From positions 3,133,485 to 3,197,484 of the forward strand of contig JALDQW010000001.1 of the NCBI GenBank assembly GCA_031316255.1: 64,000 nt of DNA. The letters are read 5' to 3'. This DNA comes from Nitrosomonas sp. Its GTDB lineage: Bacteria > Pseudomonadota > Gammaproteobacteria > Burkholderiales > Nitrosomonadaceae. Under the pieces are notes generated by a model. The model saw nothing but the letters and a program-made list of their open reading frames with translations. It did no database searches and was not told the origin of the DNA. Positions 1-9,536 of the stretch are shown here, in pieces (position 1 is the stretch's first letter; every line of letters begins with the position of its first letter). A program made the translations under genes and the position numbers.

Positions 1-1199
1 ATTGAATCCGTGCCCAAACGTACCTTACCGACGAGATCAATCAGATTACTGTTCATCTGCTTGAGGGCTTGCAGTAGTTTTCCGGTTTCGTTATTGGATT
101 TTGCATCGATCCGGGTCGTAAGATCGCCCGCAGCAACAGCATTTGCTATTGCAATCGCTTCATTCATGGGTTTTGTGATGCTGCGCACCATAAGAATGGC
201 GAGAAAAATGCCAAAACCCAAAGCCAGCACCATTAATCCAATCAGTAAATATATGGAATGTTGCATATCAACGACACGAAACTGAAATGCCTCGACCAGA
301 GTCTGAATGGCAATTGCATTAAATGCATAAATGTTGTCAATTGCGTTGGTATAATCATCGAAATATTTATCGGCGGCAAGAGTCAACCGTTCTGCATTTA
401 ATAGTTGGGTATTGGTGATGGCCAGGACATTATCAATTTGCTGCTTAACTTCAGCCGCCTTGGCTTCGATTGCTGCTTTGATATGCGCATCGGTACTGGT
501 AGCTTTTTCCAGGTTGCGCGTCAACTCCTGATAAAATTCGTTAATGTTGCTGTATTGGCCCATAAGGGTGGCGCGTTGAGCCGTAGTAAGTTCGCCAGAA
601 GCGAGAACAGTTGTACCTGCAGCGCGCATTCTGCCCATGCTTTCAGTAATCTTGGGCGCATTGACCATTGTGGCATTGATAAGAAAATAGGTGCCGGCAA
701 CAGGATCGAGTGAAAGCCCGAATTCATCCTGAATTTTTTCTGCAATTAACAGCATGCTCCCTATCACGTCAGTATGATGCTTGGCGCTGTCTGGAACACT
801 GAGTTGGCGCCGATTAACCGCGTTTGCCAATTCTCCCAGACGCTGCTTTACAGCAGACCAGTTACTATTGACTAGTTCGGATACATTAGCTGATTTGAAT
901 GCAGCATCAACATTGGCTGCAGCGTTATTTATTTGTGATTGCAGTTCAGGCAAGCGTACTACCAATGATTCGTTTCCACCCAGTATGCCACCGGAAAGGC
1001 CACGGTGCTGCTGCGTTAATTTAACTATTTCATGGATTGATACAATGGGCGCAACGCCTGCAACCTCCCGCTCGGCAACTTCAACTTCACCAGCAACCGA
1101 CATAATATAAAATGATGCCGGGAAAGCTGCCATTACCAGGAATATGATTCCAAGGACAGTAAATTTTTGTGGTAAGCTCATGTGTTCTAAAAACGACAT
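1..1199 (-). CDS. Methyl-accepting chemotaxis protein, N-terminal part (runs off the left edge)
   Basis: This is the first 399 codons of a transmembrane chemoreceptor whose signalling end lies outside the window. The start at 1199 follows a good ribosome binding site (AGGAGA). Residues about 10-34 form a first membrane helix. A periplasmic helical sensor of about 290 residues follows, rich in Ala and Gln, with repeated QQ and LTTAQRATL-type helices. A second membrane helix lies at about 324-345, and a HAMP-type linker (VRSITKPMNEAIAIANAVA) continues to the edge. The ligand cannot be told from the sequence. It is the last gene seen in the minus-strand chemotaxis operon, 111 bp after cheW, so its adaptor and kinase partners are most likely the neighbouring CheW and CheA. 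Confidence 0.9.
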   Translation of the reverse strand, partial: MSFLEHMSLPQKFTVLGIIFLVMAAFPASFYIMSVAGEVEVAEREVAGVAPIVSIHEIVKLTQQHRGLSGGILGGNESLVVRLPELQSQINNAAANVDAAFKSANVSELVNSNWSAVKQRLGELANAVNRRQLSVPDSAKHHTDVIGSMLLIAEKIQDEFGLSLDPVAGTYFLINATMVNAPKITESMGRMRAAGTTVLASGELTTAQRATLMGQYSNINEFYQELTRNLEKATSTDAHIKAAIEAKAAEVKQQIDNVLAITNTQLLNAERLTLAADKYFDDYTNAIDNIYAFNAIAIQTLVEAFQFRVVDMQHSIYLLIGLMVLALGFGIFLAILMVRSITKPMNEAIAIANAVAAGDLTTRIDAKSNNETGKLLQALKQMNSNLIDLVGKVRLGTDS

Positions 1200-1309
1200 T
1201 TGTTTCTCCTAGGTACTTAATTATTCACAAAATTTTTTAAACCGAAATCACTCAGTGTTGCCAGGGCCGTATAAATTTTGTTAATTCAGTTGCGCCAACT
1301 GTTTCGAGA

Positions 1310-1819
1310 TTAATTAATGGTTGTGTCCAATAAACCCATTTCCCGACTTCCCATAAGCTTTTCAATGTCAAGCAGAATCAGCATTCTGTCATCAACCGTA
1401 CCTAAACCTTTGATATATTCGGTATCAATTGCCGTTCCAAATTCTGGTGTTGCGCGCATCTGTTCGGAATCGAGGTTTATGACATCCGACACGCCGTCAA
1501 CTACAATCCCAATGATTCGTCCAGATACGTTTAAAATAATCACAACAGTAAATTGGTCGTACTCAGCCGTGCCCAGTCTGAATTTGATTCGCATGTCGAT
1601 AATGGGAACAATGATACCGCGCAGATTGACGACACCTTTGATAAACTCAGGAGAATTGGCAATTTGCGTTATCGCATCATAGCCACGAATTTCCTGAACC
1701 TTAAGTATGTCGATGCCATATTCTTCGTTTCCCAAACGGAAAGTTAGAAACTCATTCAGTGCCGGGTTTGCTGATGCGACAACTGAATCGGTTGACGTTA
1801 CGGTTTGTTGTTGCGACAT
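1310..1819 (-). CDS. cheW: Chemotaxis coupling protein CheW
   Basis: CheW links chemoreceptors to the kinase CheA in the cytoplasmic signalling array. The 169-residue product is a single CheW/SH3-like domain preceded by about 20 low-complexity residues. Family signatures are visible: [21 protein letters not shown], the [19 protein letters not shown] segment that contacts receptors and CheA, and [12 protein letters not shown]. Its start follows AGGAGGAGCGTC, a strong ribosome binding site. It lies 59 bp downstream of cheA in the same direction, so the two are probably co-transcribed. The length is normal for the family. Confidence 0.96.
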   Translation of the reverse strand: MSQQQTVTSTDSVVASANPALNEFLTFRLGNEEYGIDILKVQEIRGYDAITQIANSPEFIKGVVNLRGIIVPIIDMRIKFRLGTAEYDQFTVVIILNVSGRIIGIVVDGVSDVINLDSEQMRATPEFGTAIDTEYIKGLGTVDDRMLILLDIEKLMGSREMGLLDTTIN

Positions 1820-1878
1820 GACGCTCCTCCTAGTTTTAAATTTAGACTATTAATGAATTCAATGTGTTGTATGGTTTT

Positions 1879-4089
1879 TTAAGAATCTTTGTGCGAAGCC
1901 ATGACCAGACCGGTAGTATCCAGAATTAGCGCGACTTTTCCATCGCCCATAATTGTTGCGCCTGAAACGCCTACAACTCTACGGTAGTTGCTTTCCAAAC
2001 TTTTAATGACTACTTGATGTTGTCCAACCAACGCATCTACAAACATCGCTGCTTTGTGACCTTCCGCATCGAGAATGACGAGAATACCATCTTCAATTTG
2101 TGTGGCATTGGGCTTGATATTAAAGATTTCATGTAACGCAATAACCGGTAAATAATTTCCGCGTACGTGCACTACACGGCCAACGCCACCGACTGTTTTA
2201 ATATCACCACTTTTAACTTGGAGCGATTCCGTAATATAGGTAAGCGGAACAATGAACATTTGATCGCCAACAGCAACGGATAATCCATCGAGAATGGCCA
2301 ATGTCAGTGGCAGACGGATGGTAATACGCGTACCCACGCCGAAAACTGAATCGATTTCAACGCGTCCGCCCATGTCTTGAATATTGCGCTTTACCACGTC
2401 CATGCCGACACCGCGGCCGGAAACGTCCGTAACTTGTTCGGCAGTAGAGAAACCCGCTTCAAAAATGAGCATCCAGACTTCTTGATCTGTCATGCCATCA
2501 TGAACCGATATGCCGCGTTCCAATGCTTTTGCTATGATTCTTTCACGGTTTAACCCTGCGCCATCGTCTCCAACCTCAATGACAATACTGCCACCCTGGT
2601 GAAATGCGCGTAATGTAATGGTTCCTTTAGCCAGTTTTCCTGCCGCGATTCTTTTTTCTGGCGACTCAATACCGTGATCCAGACTGTTTCGAACCAGATG
2701 CGTCAAAGGATCTGCAATCTTTTCAATTAATCCTTTGTCCAGTTCCGTACCTTCACCGACCGTTTTCAACTCAACCTTTTTATCGAGCTTTGCTGCAAGA
2801 TCGCGTACCACCCTGGGGTAACGACTAAATACAAAGCTGATTGGCAGCATTCGTATAGACATAACTGCTTCTTGCAGATCGCGCGTATTCCGCTCCAACT
2901 GGTTCATTCCGTTGTTGAGCTTTTCATAAATCACCGGATCAACCTCTGAAGCTGTTTGTGCAAGCATCGCCTGGGTAATGACCAGTTCACCCACCAGATT
3001 GATCATCTGGTCGACCTTCTCAATACTGACCCGAATAGAAGAAGACTCACTTGCTGCAGTGTTTGATTTGGATTGTTTATTAGCCGGACTCTGGCTTGTT
3101 GGGTTCGCAGTGACTTTTGGGTTATCTGCAGGTTGTATATTGATTTGGGTTTTTTCTGTTTTTTCTGTTTCATTGGGTGCTGCGGGGGCTCCGGGGAAAA
3201 AACCGTATAGTTTTTCCGAACTTGGTTCTGTTTCGGTTGCCGCTGCAGCGATTACTTCGTCAGAATTCCCTGAATTGGTCTCTTCGGCTAAAACAGCAGG
3301 GGAAGGCTCCGCACTTATTGTTGCTTGTTGATTGCTCTGCGTTTCCTTCTCGATTATTAACTGAGCGGGATTGACAACGAAAGCAAGTGCTTCCCAGACA
3401 TCCTCTTCGCAGGTTGCGGTGGTGAGCCGTAATTTGCAAATTTGTTTCTCATCTGATTCCAGGAGTTTTTCCAGTTTTCCGAGCACACTCAAATTGGAAA
3501 ACAAATTTTCCATTGATTTTGCGTTAATATCACTGGTTGAGAATTCTATGTTAAAGCTTTTTGTTTCATTTTCTGAAGTATTCGGTTTAATGTTTTCAGC
3601 ATTAATGGCCTGTTCATCTGATGTGGCGGCAGGTAATTGATCATTATTTTCTGCAGGTGCTGTTATTGCTTTGTCTGTTGTTTCGTTTTTTTGGGGAGTG
3701 GAACTCTCCGAGAACTGTTTTAATTCCTCACTGATTTCCGCAGCTGTCGCTTTGTCGGCTTCGCCGTTGCCTCTATGTGCTTCTAATTGACCCTTGATAA
3801 CATCACCTGCTTTAAGAAAGGTATCAACCATTTCGCTGCGGATTTCAATTTCACCTTTGCGTATCTTGTCCAGTAACGACTCCAGCATATGTGTCATCTC
3901 CGTCATGTCTGTAAAACCGAATGTGCCTGCTCCACCCTTGATAGAATGTGCAGCGCGGAAAATGGCATTTAAGTCTTCAGGATCTGGAGAACTGATATCC
4001 AACCCAAGCAAGCACGCTTCCATCTCTGCAAGTAATTCTGAGGATTCTTCGAAAAATACCTCATAAAATTGTTCAAGGTCTGCGCTCAT
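1879..4089 (-). CDS. cheA: Chemotaxis histidine kinase CheA
   Basis: CheA autophosphorylates under receptor control and passes phosphate to CheY and CheB. Domains in order: an HPt domain (about 1-115) with the phosphorylated His48 in AHSIKGGAGTFGF; a long, poorly conserved linker/P2 region (about 120-350) rich in Thr, Glu, Asn and Pro; a dimerisation domain starting near SSIRVSIEKVDQMINLVGELV; the HATPase domain with HLVRNSLDHGIE (N box), GDDGAGLN (G1), GFSTAEQVTDVSGRGVGMDVV (G2) and GTRITIRLPLTLAI; then a CheW-like domain ending in VGVSGATIMGDGKVALILDT. At 736 residues it is on the long side because of the linker. All catalytic motifs look intact. It sits between the interrupted four-PAS receptor and cheW. 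Confidence 0.97.
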   Translation of the reverse strand: MSADLEQFYEVFFEESSELLAEMEACLLGLDISSPDPEDLNAIFRAAHSIKGGAGTFGFTDMTEMTHMLESLLDKIRKGEIEIRSEMVDTFLKAGDVIKGQLEAHRGNGEADKATAAEISEELKQFSESSTPQKNETTDKAITAPAENNDQLPAATSDEQAINAENIKPNTSENETKSFNIEFSTSDINAKSMENLFSNLSVLGKLEKLLESDEKQICKLRLTTATCEEDVWEALAFVVNPAQLIIEKETQSNQQATISAEPSPAVLAEETNSGNSDEVIAAAATETEPSSEKLYGFFPGAPAAPNETEKTEKTQINIQPADNPKVTANPTSQSPANKQSKSNTAASESSSIRVSIEKVDQMINLVGELVITQAMLAQTASEVDPVIYEKLNNGMNQLERNTRDLQEAVMSIRMLPISFVFSRYPRVVRDLAAKLDKKVELKTVGEGTELDKGLIEKIADPLTHLVRNSLDHGIESPEKRIAAGKLAKGTITLRAFHQGGSIVIEVGDDGAGLNRERIIAKALERGISVHDGMTDQEVWMLIFEAGFSTAEQVTDVSGRGVGMDVVKRNIQDMGGRVEIDSVFGVGTRITIRLPLTLAILDGLSVAVGDQMFIVPLTYITESLQVKSGDIKTVGGVGRVVHVRGNYLPVIALHEIFNIKPNATQIEDGILVILDAEGHKAAMFVDALVGQHQVVIKSLESNYRRVVGVSGATIMGDGKVALILDTTGLVMASHKDS

Positions 4090-4256
4090 TTCTAATCCTA
4101 AAATTCAAAAGTATGGATCTGGTCAAATCTTAATTTCTTGTTGAAAACCCATGCACGTCTGTAACCCAGGTCAATGACCAGTTCTACTCTTAACAAAGTG
4201 ATTGCAGACGTACACAGGCTACATGCAATTGCATTGATCAAATGATTGAGTGACCG

Positions 4257-5924
4257 TTAAAATTCATCCCAGTCATTATCTTTGGCGTTGACGACTTTTG
4301 ATTTGGTGGTCGCAGTTTTTGCCTTTTCTGTTGCTTGAGTCTTGCTGGCTGACATGTCACTATTTGTTGCTTTGTTTCCACTGAATGGCCTTGACGAGTA
4401 ATCACGTCTCTCCGGCGCCTGTTTTGTATTGGAAACAGTTTTTTGTGACGATCTCAGACTGAATGCAGCGACGGCCTGTGTCAATTGCTGCGCCTGAGAT
4501 TGCATTTCTTCAGCTGTGGCAGCCGCCTCTTCTACAAGCGCAGCATTTTGTTGAGTGCCCTCATCTATCTGGGTAATCGCGTCATTAACCTGTTCGATTC
4601 CTGAGCTTTGCTCATGAGATGCGGTAGTGATTTCGCCAATAATATCTGCGACATGTTTGATGGACTGAACAATTTCATCCATTGTTGTGCCCGCTTCATC
4701 GACCAGTTTGGTGCCGTTTTCAACCTTTTCAACCGAATCGCTAATCAACGTTTTAATTTCTTTTGCCGCTGCGGAACTGCGTTGCGCCAGATTACGGACT
4801 TCTGTAGCCACAACCGCGAAACCTCGGCCTTGTTCGCCAGCTCGAGCAGCTTCAACCGCTGCATTTAATGCCAAGATGTTAGTCTGGAAGGCAATGCCAT
4901 CAATTACGCTGATAATATCGACAATCTTCTTCGAACTGTCGTTGATGGAAGACATTGTTGTGACAACCTGGCTGACGACATTTCCACCTTTCTCCGCCAC
5001 GTCAGAGGCGCCTATCGCGAGCTGGTTGGCTTGTTGTGCATTCTCGGCATTCTGACGAACAGTGCTGGTTAATTCTTCAATACTGGCCGCTGTTTCTTCA
5101 AGGTTAGCCGCCTGTTTTTCAGTTCTCTCGGACAAGTCGCTGTTTCCTGATGCAATTTCTTTTATGGCGTCTGATATCACATCTGATGAATCAGTTATGC
5201 TGTTAACGATGCTGACAAGGTTGTCAACTGTCTTGTTGACGTGATCAGCCAATCGGCCAAAATCGCCTTGATAGTTTTCAGGTGCTTTTTGTCTCAAATC
5301 ACCCTGGGCCAGCGCTTCGAGCACACGCCCAACTTCTTTCATGGTGATATCGGTTGTTTCAATTAGTGAATTGACGTTGTCGCACAATTCAGCGATACCG
5401 CCTTCCTTGCCGTCCATCGGAATACGTTGCGACAGATCGCCTTCACGTGCTGATGAAATAACATCTTTGGTTTGTATCACAGCCGATTCAAGCATTTGTT
5501 TTGCGTCTACTTGTTGCGTGATATCTGAAGCATACATGACCACTTTAAATGGCTGCCTGTTTAAATCTACTAATGGGCTGGCAAAACCCTGAATCCAAAT
5601 GTCTTTGCCACTTTTGTTGATATACTTGTATTGGCCGCTGTTTTGTTCGCCACGTTGCAGCCTTTCCCAGAACCCTTTGAATTCTTGAGTGTTTTTTCCA
5701 GATGCATCAAGCATTATACTGTGATGCTGTCCAATGACTTCGTTGCCTGTATATCCGAACATTTCCAGGAAAATATCATTAACAGCAGTTATTTTTCCAT
5801 CCATAGAAAACTCAATTGCAGCCTGAGCCTTGCTGATTGCGTCGAGTTGACCAACGACTTCAAGTTTTTCTCTTGTCACATCAGTTGCGATTTTGGCCAC
5901 TTTGAACACACGACCCACTTCATC
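4257..5924 (-). pseudogene. 3' half of an IS-interrupted PAS chemoreceptor
   Basis: This is the C-terminal 555 codons of a soluble chemoreceptor whose first 363 codons lie at 7264-8352, beyond an IS element. It contains the last strand of PAS domain 3 ([17 protein letters not shown]), a complete PAS 4, two HAMP-like stretches ([11 protein letters not shown] and [13 protein letters not shown]) and a full MCP signalling hairpin around [20 protein letters not shown]. The protein ends in DWDEF, which resembles the xWxxF tether recognised by the methyltransferase CheR in other receptors. There is no membrane helix. A GTG codon at 5918 could start a truncated 553-residue product that still has PAS 4 and the signalling domain, so partial function is possible. 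The IS removes its native promoter and 5' end. Confidence 0.9.
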
Positions 5925-5928
5925 TTTA

Positions 5929-5944
5929 GGGCATCTCTAAAAAT
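5929..5944. repeat. Left terminal inverted repeat of the IS
   Basis: The 16 bases GGGCATCTCTAAAAAT are matched exactly, inverted, at 7248-7263. The target duplication TTTA lies immediately outside, at 5925-5928. Confidence 0.95.
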
Positions 5945-6073
5945 ACCTTATATAAAGAGAATTTTTCCAAGCCGGGGAACGATTAGTTCGATTCCCGATA
6001 TTTTTCTGTTCAAGAATTTGATTATTGCTCAGTTCAAGGCGTTTTGGGTTGTTATCCTCTCGTTTTTCCTATT

Positions 6074-7134
6074 TTAGGCAATTCTGGGCGTAATAACCCT
6101 GTCGAAACTGAAACATCTTTTGCGAATCAACGTCACCACACGCTTAATGTTGTAAACGAGGTTGAGCAAGCCTATTTGTACTTTTGCTCTCATAAGCCCT
6201 ATGGTACGAATAGTGATTCCACCCAGTTCATTCGTCATCGAACCAAATACATGTTCAACCCGTGCGCGCACCTGTGATTTCTTTTTGTTGCCAAACTTTT
6301 GCGTGTCCGTGAGTGGATGATTGCGAGCACCTTTTTCGTGAATGCGGCTCGTGTGTCCAGAAGTAGCCAGAATTTCTTCCTGTGCTTCGCTGCGATAGGC
6401 TGAATCCGCGTAAACATCAGTCCCTCCCTCTTTAGGGGATTGCAGCACTTCTGCCAAAACCTGGCTATCGTGAACTTCCGCTGATGTAAATTCCCATGGG
6501 TTATCAACTTGGTACACTGATCCACATTCACGTGATCTTTGTAACCATAAAACGATTCGTTGTTCTTCTTCGTCCAACGCGCATCAATGTCTTTTTGTGC
6601 CAGCTTGTGAGGATTTTGCCCCCATTCAATCGGAATCGCACCTTCCTTGATGATCTTGTTCTCCTCACGCGTATTACGTTGCTTGGGAACCGTCACAAAA
6701 GTTGCATCAATGATCTGACCTGACTTCAGCTCAACATCCAGCTCCCGTAAACATTCAGCAAATCTCGCAAATAGCCGTTCAATCAGTTGATTCTCCTTCA
6801 ACTCCTCCCGAAACGCCCACATCGTTTTTGCATCCGGTACCACCCCCGCCAAATCAAGCCCCAAAAAACGCATGAAACTCAATCGATCCCGTACTTGATA
6901 CTCCAACTGGTCATCCGACAGATTATGCATTCTTTGCAATACCAGCATCTTGAATAGCATCACCCGATCAAAGGGTTTGCGACCAGCCGCGCTTTTCCTA
7001 GGCTTCGTAGTCGTCTCCCTGAGAAGATCAGCGAATAAATTCCAGTCGATCATGCGATTCAGTTCTTCAAGCGGATCTCTTAGCTTGCTTAGCTGTTCAT
7101 AGCGATTTTCAAGGTCAAAAAAACTGAATTGCAT
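6074..7134 (-). pseudogene. IS5-type transposase, split by a frameshift
   Basis: The DDE transposase that moves the IS element is read in two frames. The first frame (7134 down to about 6500) gives the N-terminal DNA-binding part and the first acidic residue, in IIDATFVTVPKQRN, up to GYKDHVNVDQ. The second (about 6577 down to 6074) gives FTSAEVHDSQVL, the second acidic region in DVYADSAYRSEA and the final Glu region ARVEHVFGSMTNELGG. The frames should join near 6498-6505, where the reading must slip by -1 around a short C run (AACCCATGGG). Rejoined, the protein would be about 353 residues, normal for the group. No strong slippery heptamer is visible, so a disabling single-base deletion is more likely than programmed frameshifting, but the latter is known in some IS5-family groups. 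Confidence 0.85.
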
Positions 7135-7247
7135 GATGGAATCCTATATCAGTGAATATGACTATTAACTATAATAAACAATGTGTTATTATACACTAAC
7201 TATGAAAAATGGCTTCCCTTCCTGAATTACCCTGTCTTGTAATATCA

Positions 7248-7263
7248 ATTTTTAGAGATGCCC
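7248..7263. repeat. Right terminal inverted repeat of the IS
   Basis: Exact inverted copy of the 16-bp left end. The second TTTA target copy follows at 7264-7267 and is part of the receptor gene's Ile-Lys codons. Confidence 0.95.
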
Positions 7264-8352
7264 TTTAATTGCCGAGTAAGTTGCTTGGATATAAACGCCT
7301 TTACCTGAGCGGGTAATTCTTTTGAAAGTATCGGTTTTAGCTTTGCCGGCAGCAAGATCGTTCCAGAATTGTATATATTCACCAGAATTCGCGTAAGACG
7401 GGTCGACAAAAGTACGGTGATGTTTTCCGACTATATCATCGAGTTGGTATTCCATCAGGTCGAGAAAGTTTTTATTCGCCGACAAAACTTTTCCTTCGGT
7501 ATCAAACTCGATATAGGCATATGCGGAATTGATCGCATCAAAAATACCTCTCATATTGTGGCGTTCAATTTCTGTCTCGGTAATATCGTAGCGAACGCCG
7601 ATATATTTCCTAGGTTTGCCCCGTTTATCCAGAACAGGCGCGATGCAGGCATCCACATAATAAGGTGTTCCATCCTTGGCGCGATTTTTCACGACACCGC
7701 GAAAAATTTTACCGCGTCCGATGGTTGACCACATTTCCTTGAAAACTTCCTTGGGCATATCCGGGTGCCGCGTGATACTATGCGGTTGCCCAATTAATTC
7801 GTCGCGACTGTATTTTGAAACCTCCATGTATTTTTGATTAATTGAGAGGATATCACCCTTGAGATTCGCATCGGAAACAATACTGGTCATATCCGTAATT
7901 GATGCGCGTACTTTCAGTTCTTCCAGCTCTTCAAGTTGCTCTTTTTTTGCAGCGGTAATATCTGTAACGATACCGACGATTTTGGACAGTTTTCCGTCAT
8001 CATCTTTTATCGGATTAAAGGAAGCATGTCCCCAGATTTCTTTATTTTCGCGAGTGTGATAGAGGAAATCACCGGAAATAAATTCACCGTTATTCAGTTT
8101 TTGCCAGAATGTATGATAACCCGCACTATTACGGTATTCCGGATCGACCATCATGCCATAATCCATATTTGCAATTTCAGCCTGAGAGTAGCCCAGCATA
8201 TTCAAAAAAAGATCATTAGCCGATACGACTCTACGATCTAATGTTAATTCGATAATTCCTTGATGTTGTCCGATAGCAGCCAAGGAATAATCCTGGATTG
8301 AAGCCGATTTGCTCACAAATTTGTTTACAAAAGTTTTAATAGCACTTGTCAT
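7264..8352 (-). pseudogene. 5' half of an IS-interrupted PAS chemoreceptor
   Basis: This encodes the first 363 residues of the receptor whose signalling end lies at 4257-5924. The start at 8352 follows AAGGATCGGAA. It holds a short N-terminal helix and then three PAS domains of about 120 residues each: SANDLFLNMLGYS, LSINQKYMEVSKYS and LSANKNFLDLMEYQ are their N-terminal strand/helix motifs, and IVGIVTDITAAK and YIGVRYDITETE close the first two. The third is cut by the IS just before its last strand. As it stands, translation enters the IS and stops after GHL, at 7252. PAS domains of this kind often bind flavin or haem and sense oxygen or redox state. Which cofactor applies here cannot be read from sequence. 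Confidence 0.9.
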
Positions 8353-8470
8353 TTCCGATCCTTTTTTAAAATTTCACCGAAACAAAATTTATAACGATTA
8401 ACAATTTAGCAATTGATGGTAAATATCAAATCTTTTATCAAGAGTATTTATCGATATCAATTTAAACTTA

Positions 8471-8839
8471 TTAGGTAACTTTTTTTATAACTTCTAGCAG
8501 ACTTTCTGGATTGAATGGTTTAACCAGCCATCCCGTTGCACCTGCTGCTCTGCCTTTCGCTTTCATCTCATCGCCGGATTCTGTTGTTAACATCAATATG
8601 GGTATGGTTTTGTATTGAGAAATTTCTCTTAACTTTTCCAGTAATCTCAGCCCATCCATCCGGGGCATATTGATATCTGTTAAAACGAGATTGAATGCCT
8701 TCCGGCTTGCTTTTTCCAAAGCATCCTGCCCATCAACTGCTTCAGTAACGTCATACCCGGCTCCTTTTAAGGTGAATGAAACCATTTGGCGAATTGATGC
8801 AGAATCATCTACTGTTAAAATTGCCTTTCCCATTTCCAT
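8471..8839 (-). CDS. cheY: Chemotaxis response regulator CheY
   Basis: This is a 122-residue stand-alone receiver domain. The acidic pair Asp11/Asp12, phospho-acceptor Asp55 (LTDINMPRMDG), Thr85 (LMLTTES) and Lys107 (LVKPF) are all present. In chemotaxis, phosphorylated CheY leaves CheA and binds the flagellar switch or another output. The start at 8839 follows an AGGAG site; an in-frame ATG two codons later is possible. It is co-directional with the CheZ-like gene upstream (71-bp gap) and the receptor gene downstream (118-bp gap). Confidence 0.95.
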   Translation of the reverse strand: MEMGKAILTVDDSASIRQMVSFTLKGAGYDVTEAVDGQDALEKASRKAFNLVLTDINMPRMDGLRLLEKLREISQYKTIPILMLTTESGDEMKAKGRAAGATGWLVKPFNPESLLEVIKKVT

Positions 8840-8909
8840 CTAATTACTCCTTGTATCGATTCAGTAAATATAACTTAAAATCTATCAATTAAAGTTTCTA
8901 TGTAAGCGA

Positions 8910-9485
8910 CTAAAACAGCTCTATTTCACCATTTTGCATTTCCTGTTGAACAACGGGTTTGTTCAATTTCTTTGAATGGGCAAGTTGTATTGCCTGTGAA
9001 ATTTCATTGTTTTTTCTATGTGATTTATCCGGGTCTTTTTGGTTGTTTTTGATTTGATCGATATGCTGTAGCGCAAAATTCAGCATCTCAATCTGTCTTG
9101 ACGTATGTGCCAGTAACTGAGAAACTAAATCACCAAATTGCAAGGAAGTTAGAGCAGATTCCAGTTCTCGTTCAATTTTTTCTCCAATAGCCATCTGCTT
9201 GTTCAATAATTCCAAAACCGGTTTATTTTCCTTGGGTATTGATAGTTTCTCAATTGTCATTACCATTTCATGGTGCGATTTTGATAGTTCATTGATGTAC
9301 TTGAAATTAATCACAAGATTCGTAACGGCATCGTTTATCAGTCGATCTATCTGATTTAAGTCGCTTTTGACAGTCAAAAAATATTCATCGATCTCTACGT
9401 TACAGATTTTGCTGGAAGCTTCATCCTCAGGTTCGATGTCTGTCTGTTTAATTTTCTCAATACATTCATATTGTTTATCAGTCAT
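8910..9485 (-). CDS. CheZ-like chemotaxis protein
   Basis: The 191-residue, largely helical protein has predicted long helices from about 30 to 150 and the motif ALTSLQFGDLVSQLLAHTSRQ, which resembles the core helix of CheZ-type phosphatases (ALQFQDLTGQ-like). CheZ removes phosphate from CheY. Its position directly upstream of cheY fits that role, but the overall sequence is divergent and the C-terminal CheY-binding tail of classical CheZ is not obvious. It ends in GEIELF. An alternative is a chemotaxis helper protein of unknown activity. The start follows AAAGGAAAAAAA. Confidence 0.6.
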   Translation of the reverse strand: MTDKQYECIEKIKQTDIEPEDEASSKICNVEIDEYFLTVKSDLNQIDRLINDAVTNLVINFKYINELSKSHHEMVMTIEKLSIPKENKPVLELLNKQMAIGEKIERELESALTSLQFGDLVSQLLAHTSRQIEMLNFALQHIDQIKNNQKDPDKSHRKNNEISQAIQLAHSKKLNKPVVQQEMQNGEIELF

Positions 9486-9536
9486 TTTTTTTCCTTTAGC
9501 CGGTAAAATGGAATAAGAACTTTCTATTGTTTCCTA

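Larger units (their letters stand above)
5929..7263 (-). mobile_element. IS5-like insertion sequence, 1335 bp, inserted in the chemoreceptor gene
   Basis: Both ends carry the same 16-bp terminal inverted repeat, GGGCATCTCTAAAAAT (5929-5944 and, reversed, 7248-7263). A 4-bp direct duplication TTTA flanks it (5925-5928 and 7264-7267). Deleting the element and one TTTA joins ...ATYSAIK to DEVGRVFK in frame, which confirms the boundaries exactly. The transposase runs in the same direction as the chemotaxis operon and resembles the IS5/IS1182-like DDE group (N-terminal DUF772-like region, then DDE_Tnp_1-type core). A related 141-bp MITE is present at 52767-52907. Confidence 0.95.

Noticed and set aside
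6044..6277. Plus-strand frame in the IS
   Set aside because: Shadow of the transposase on the other strand.
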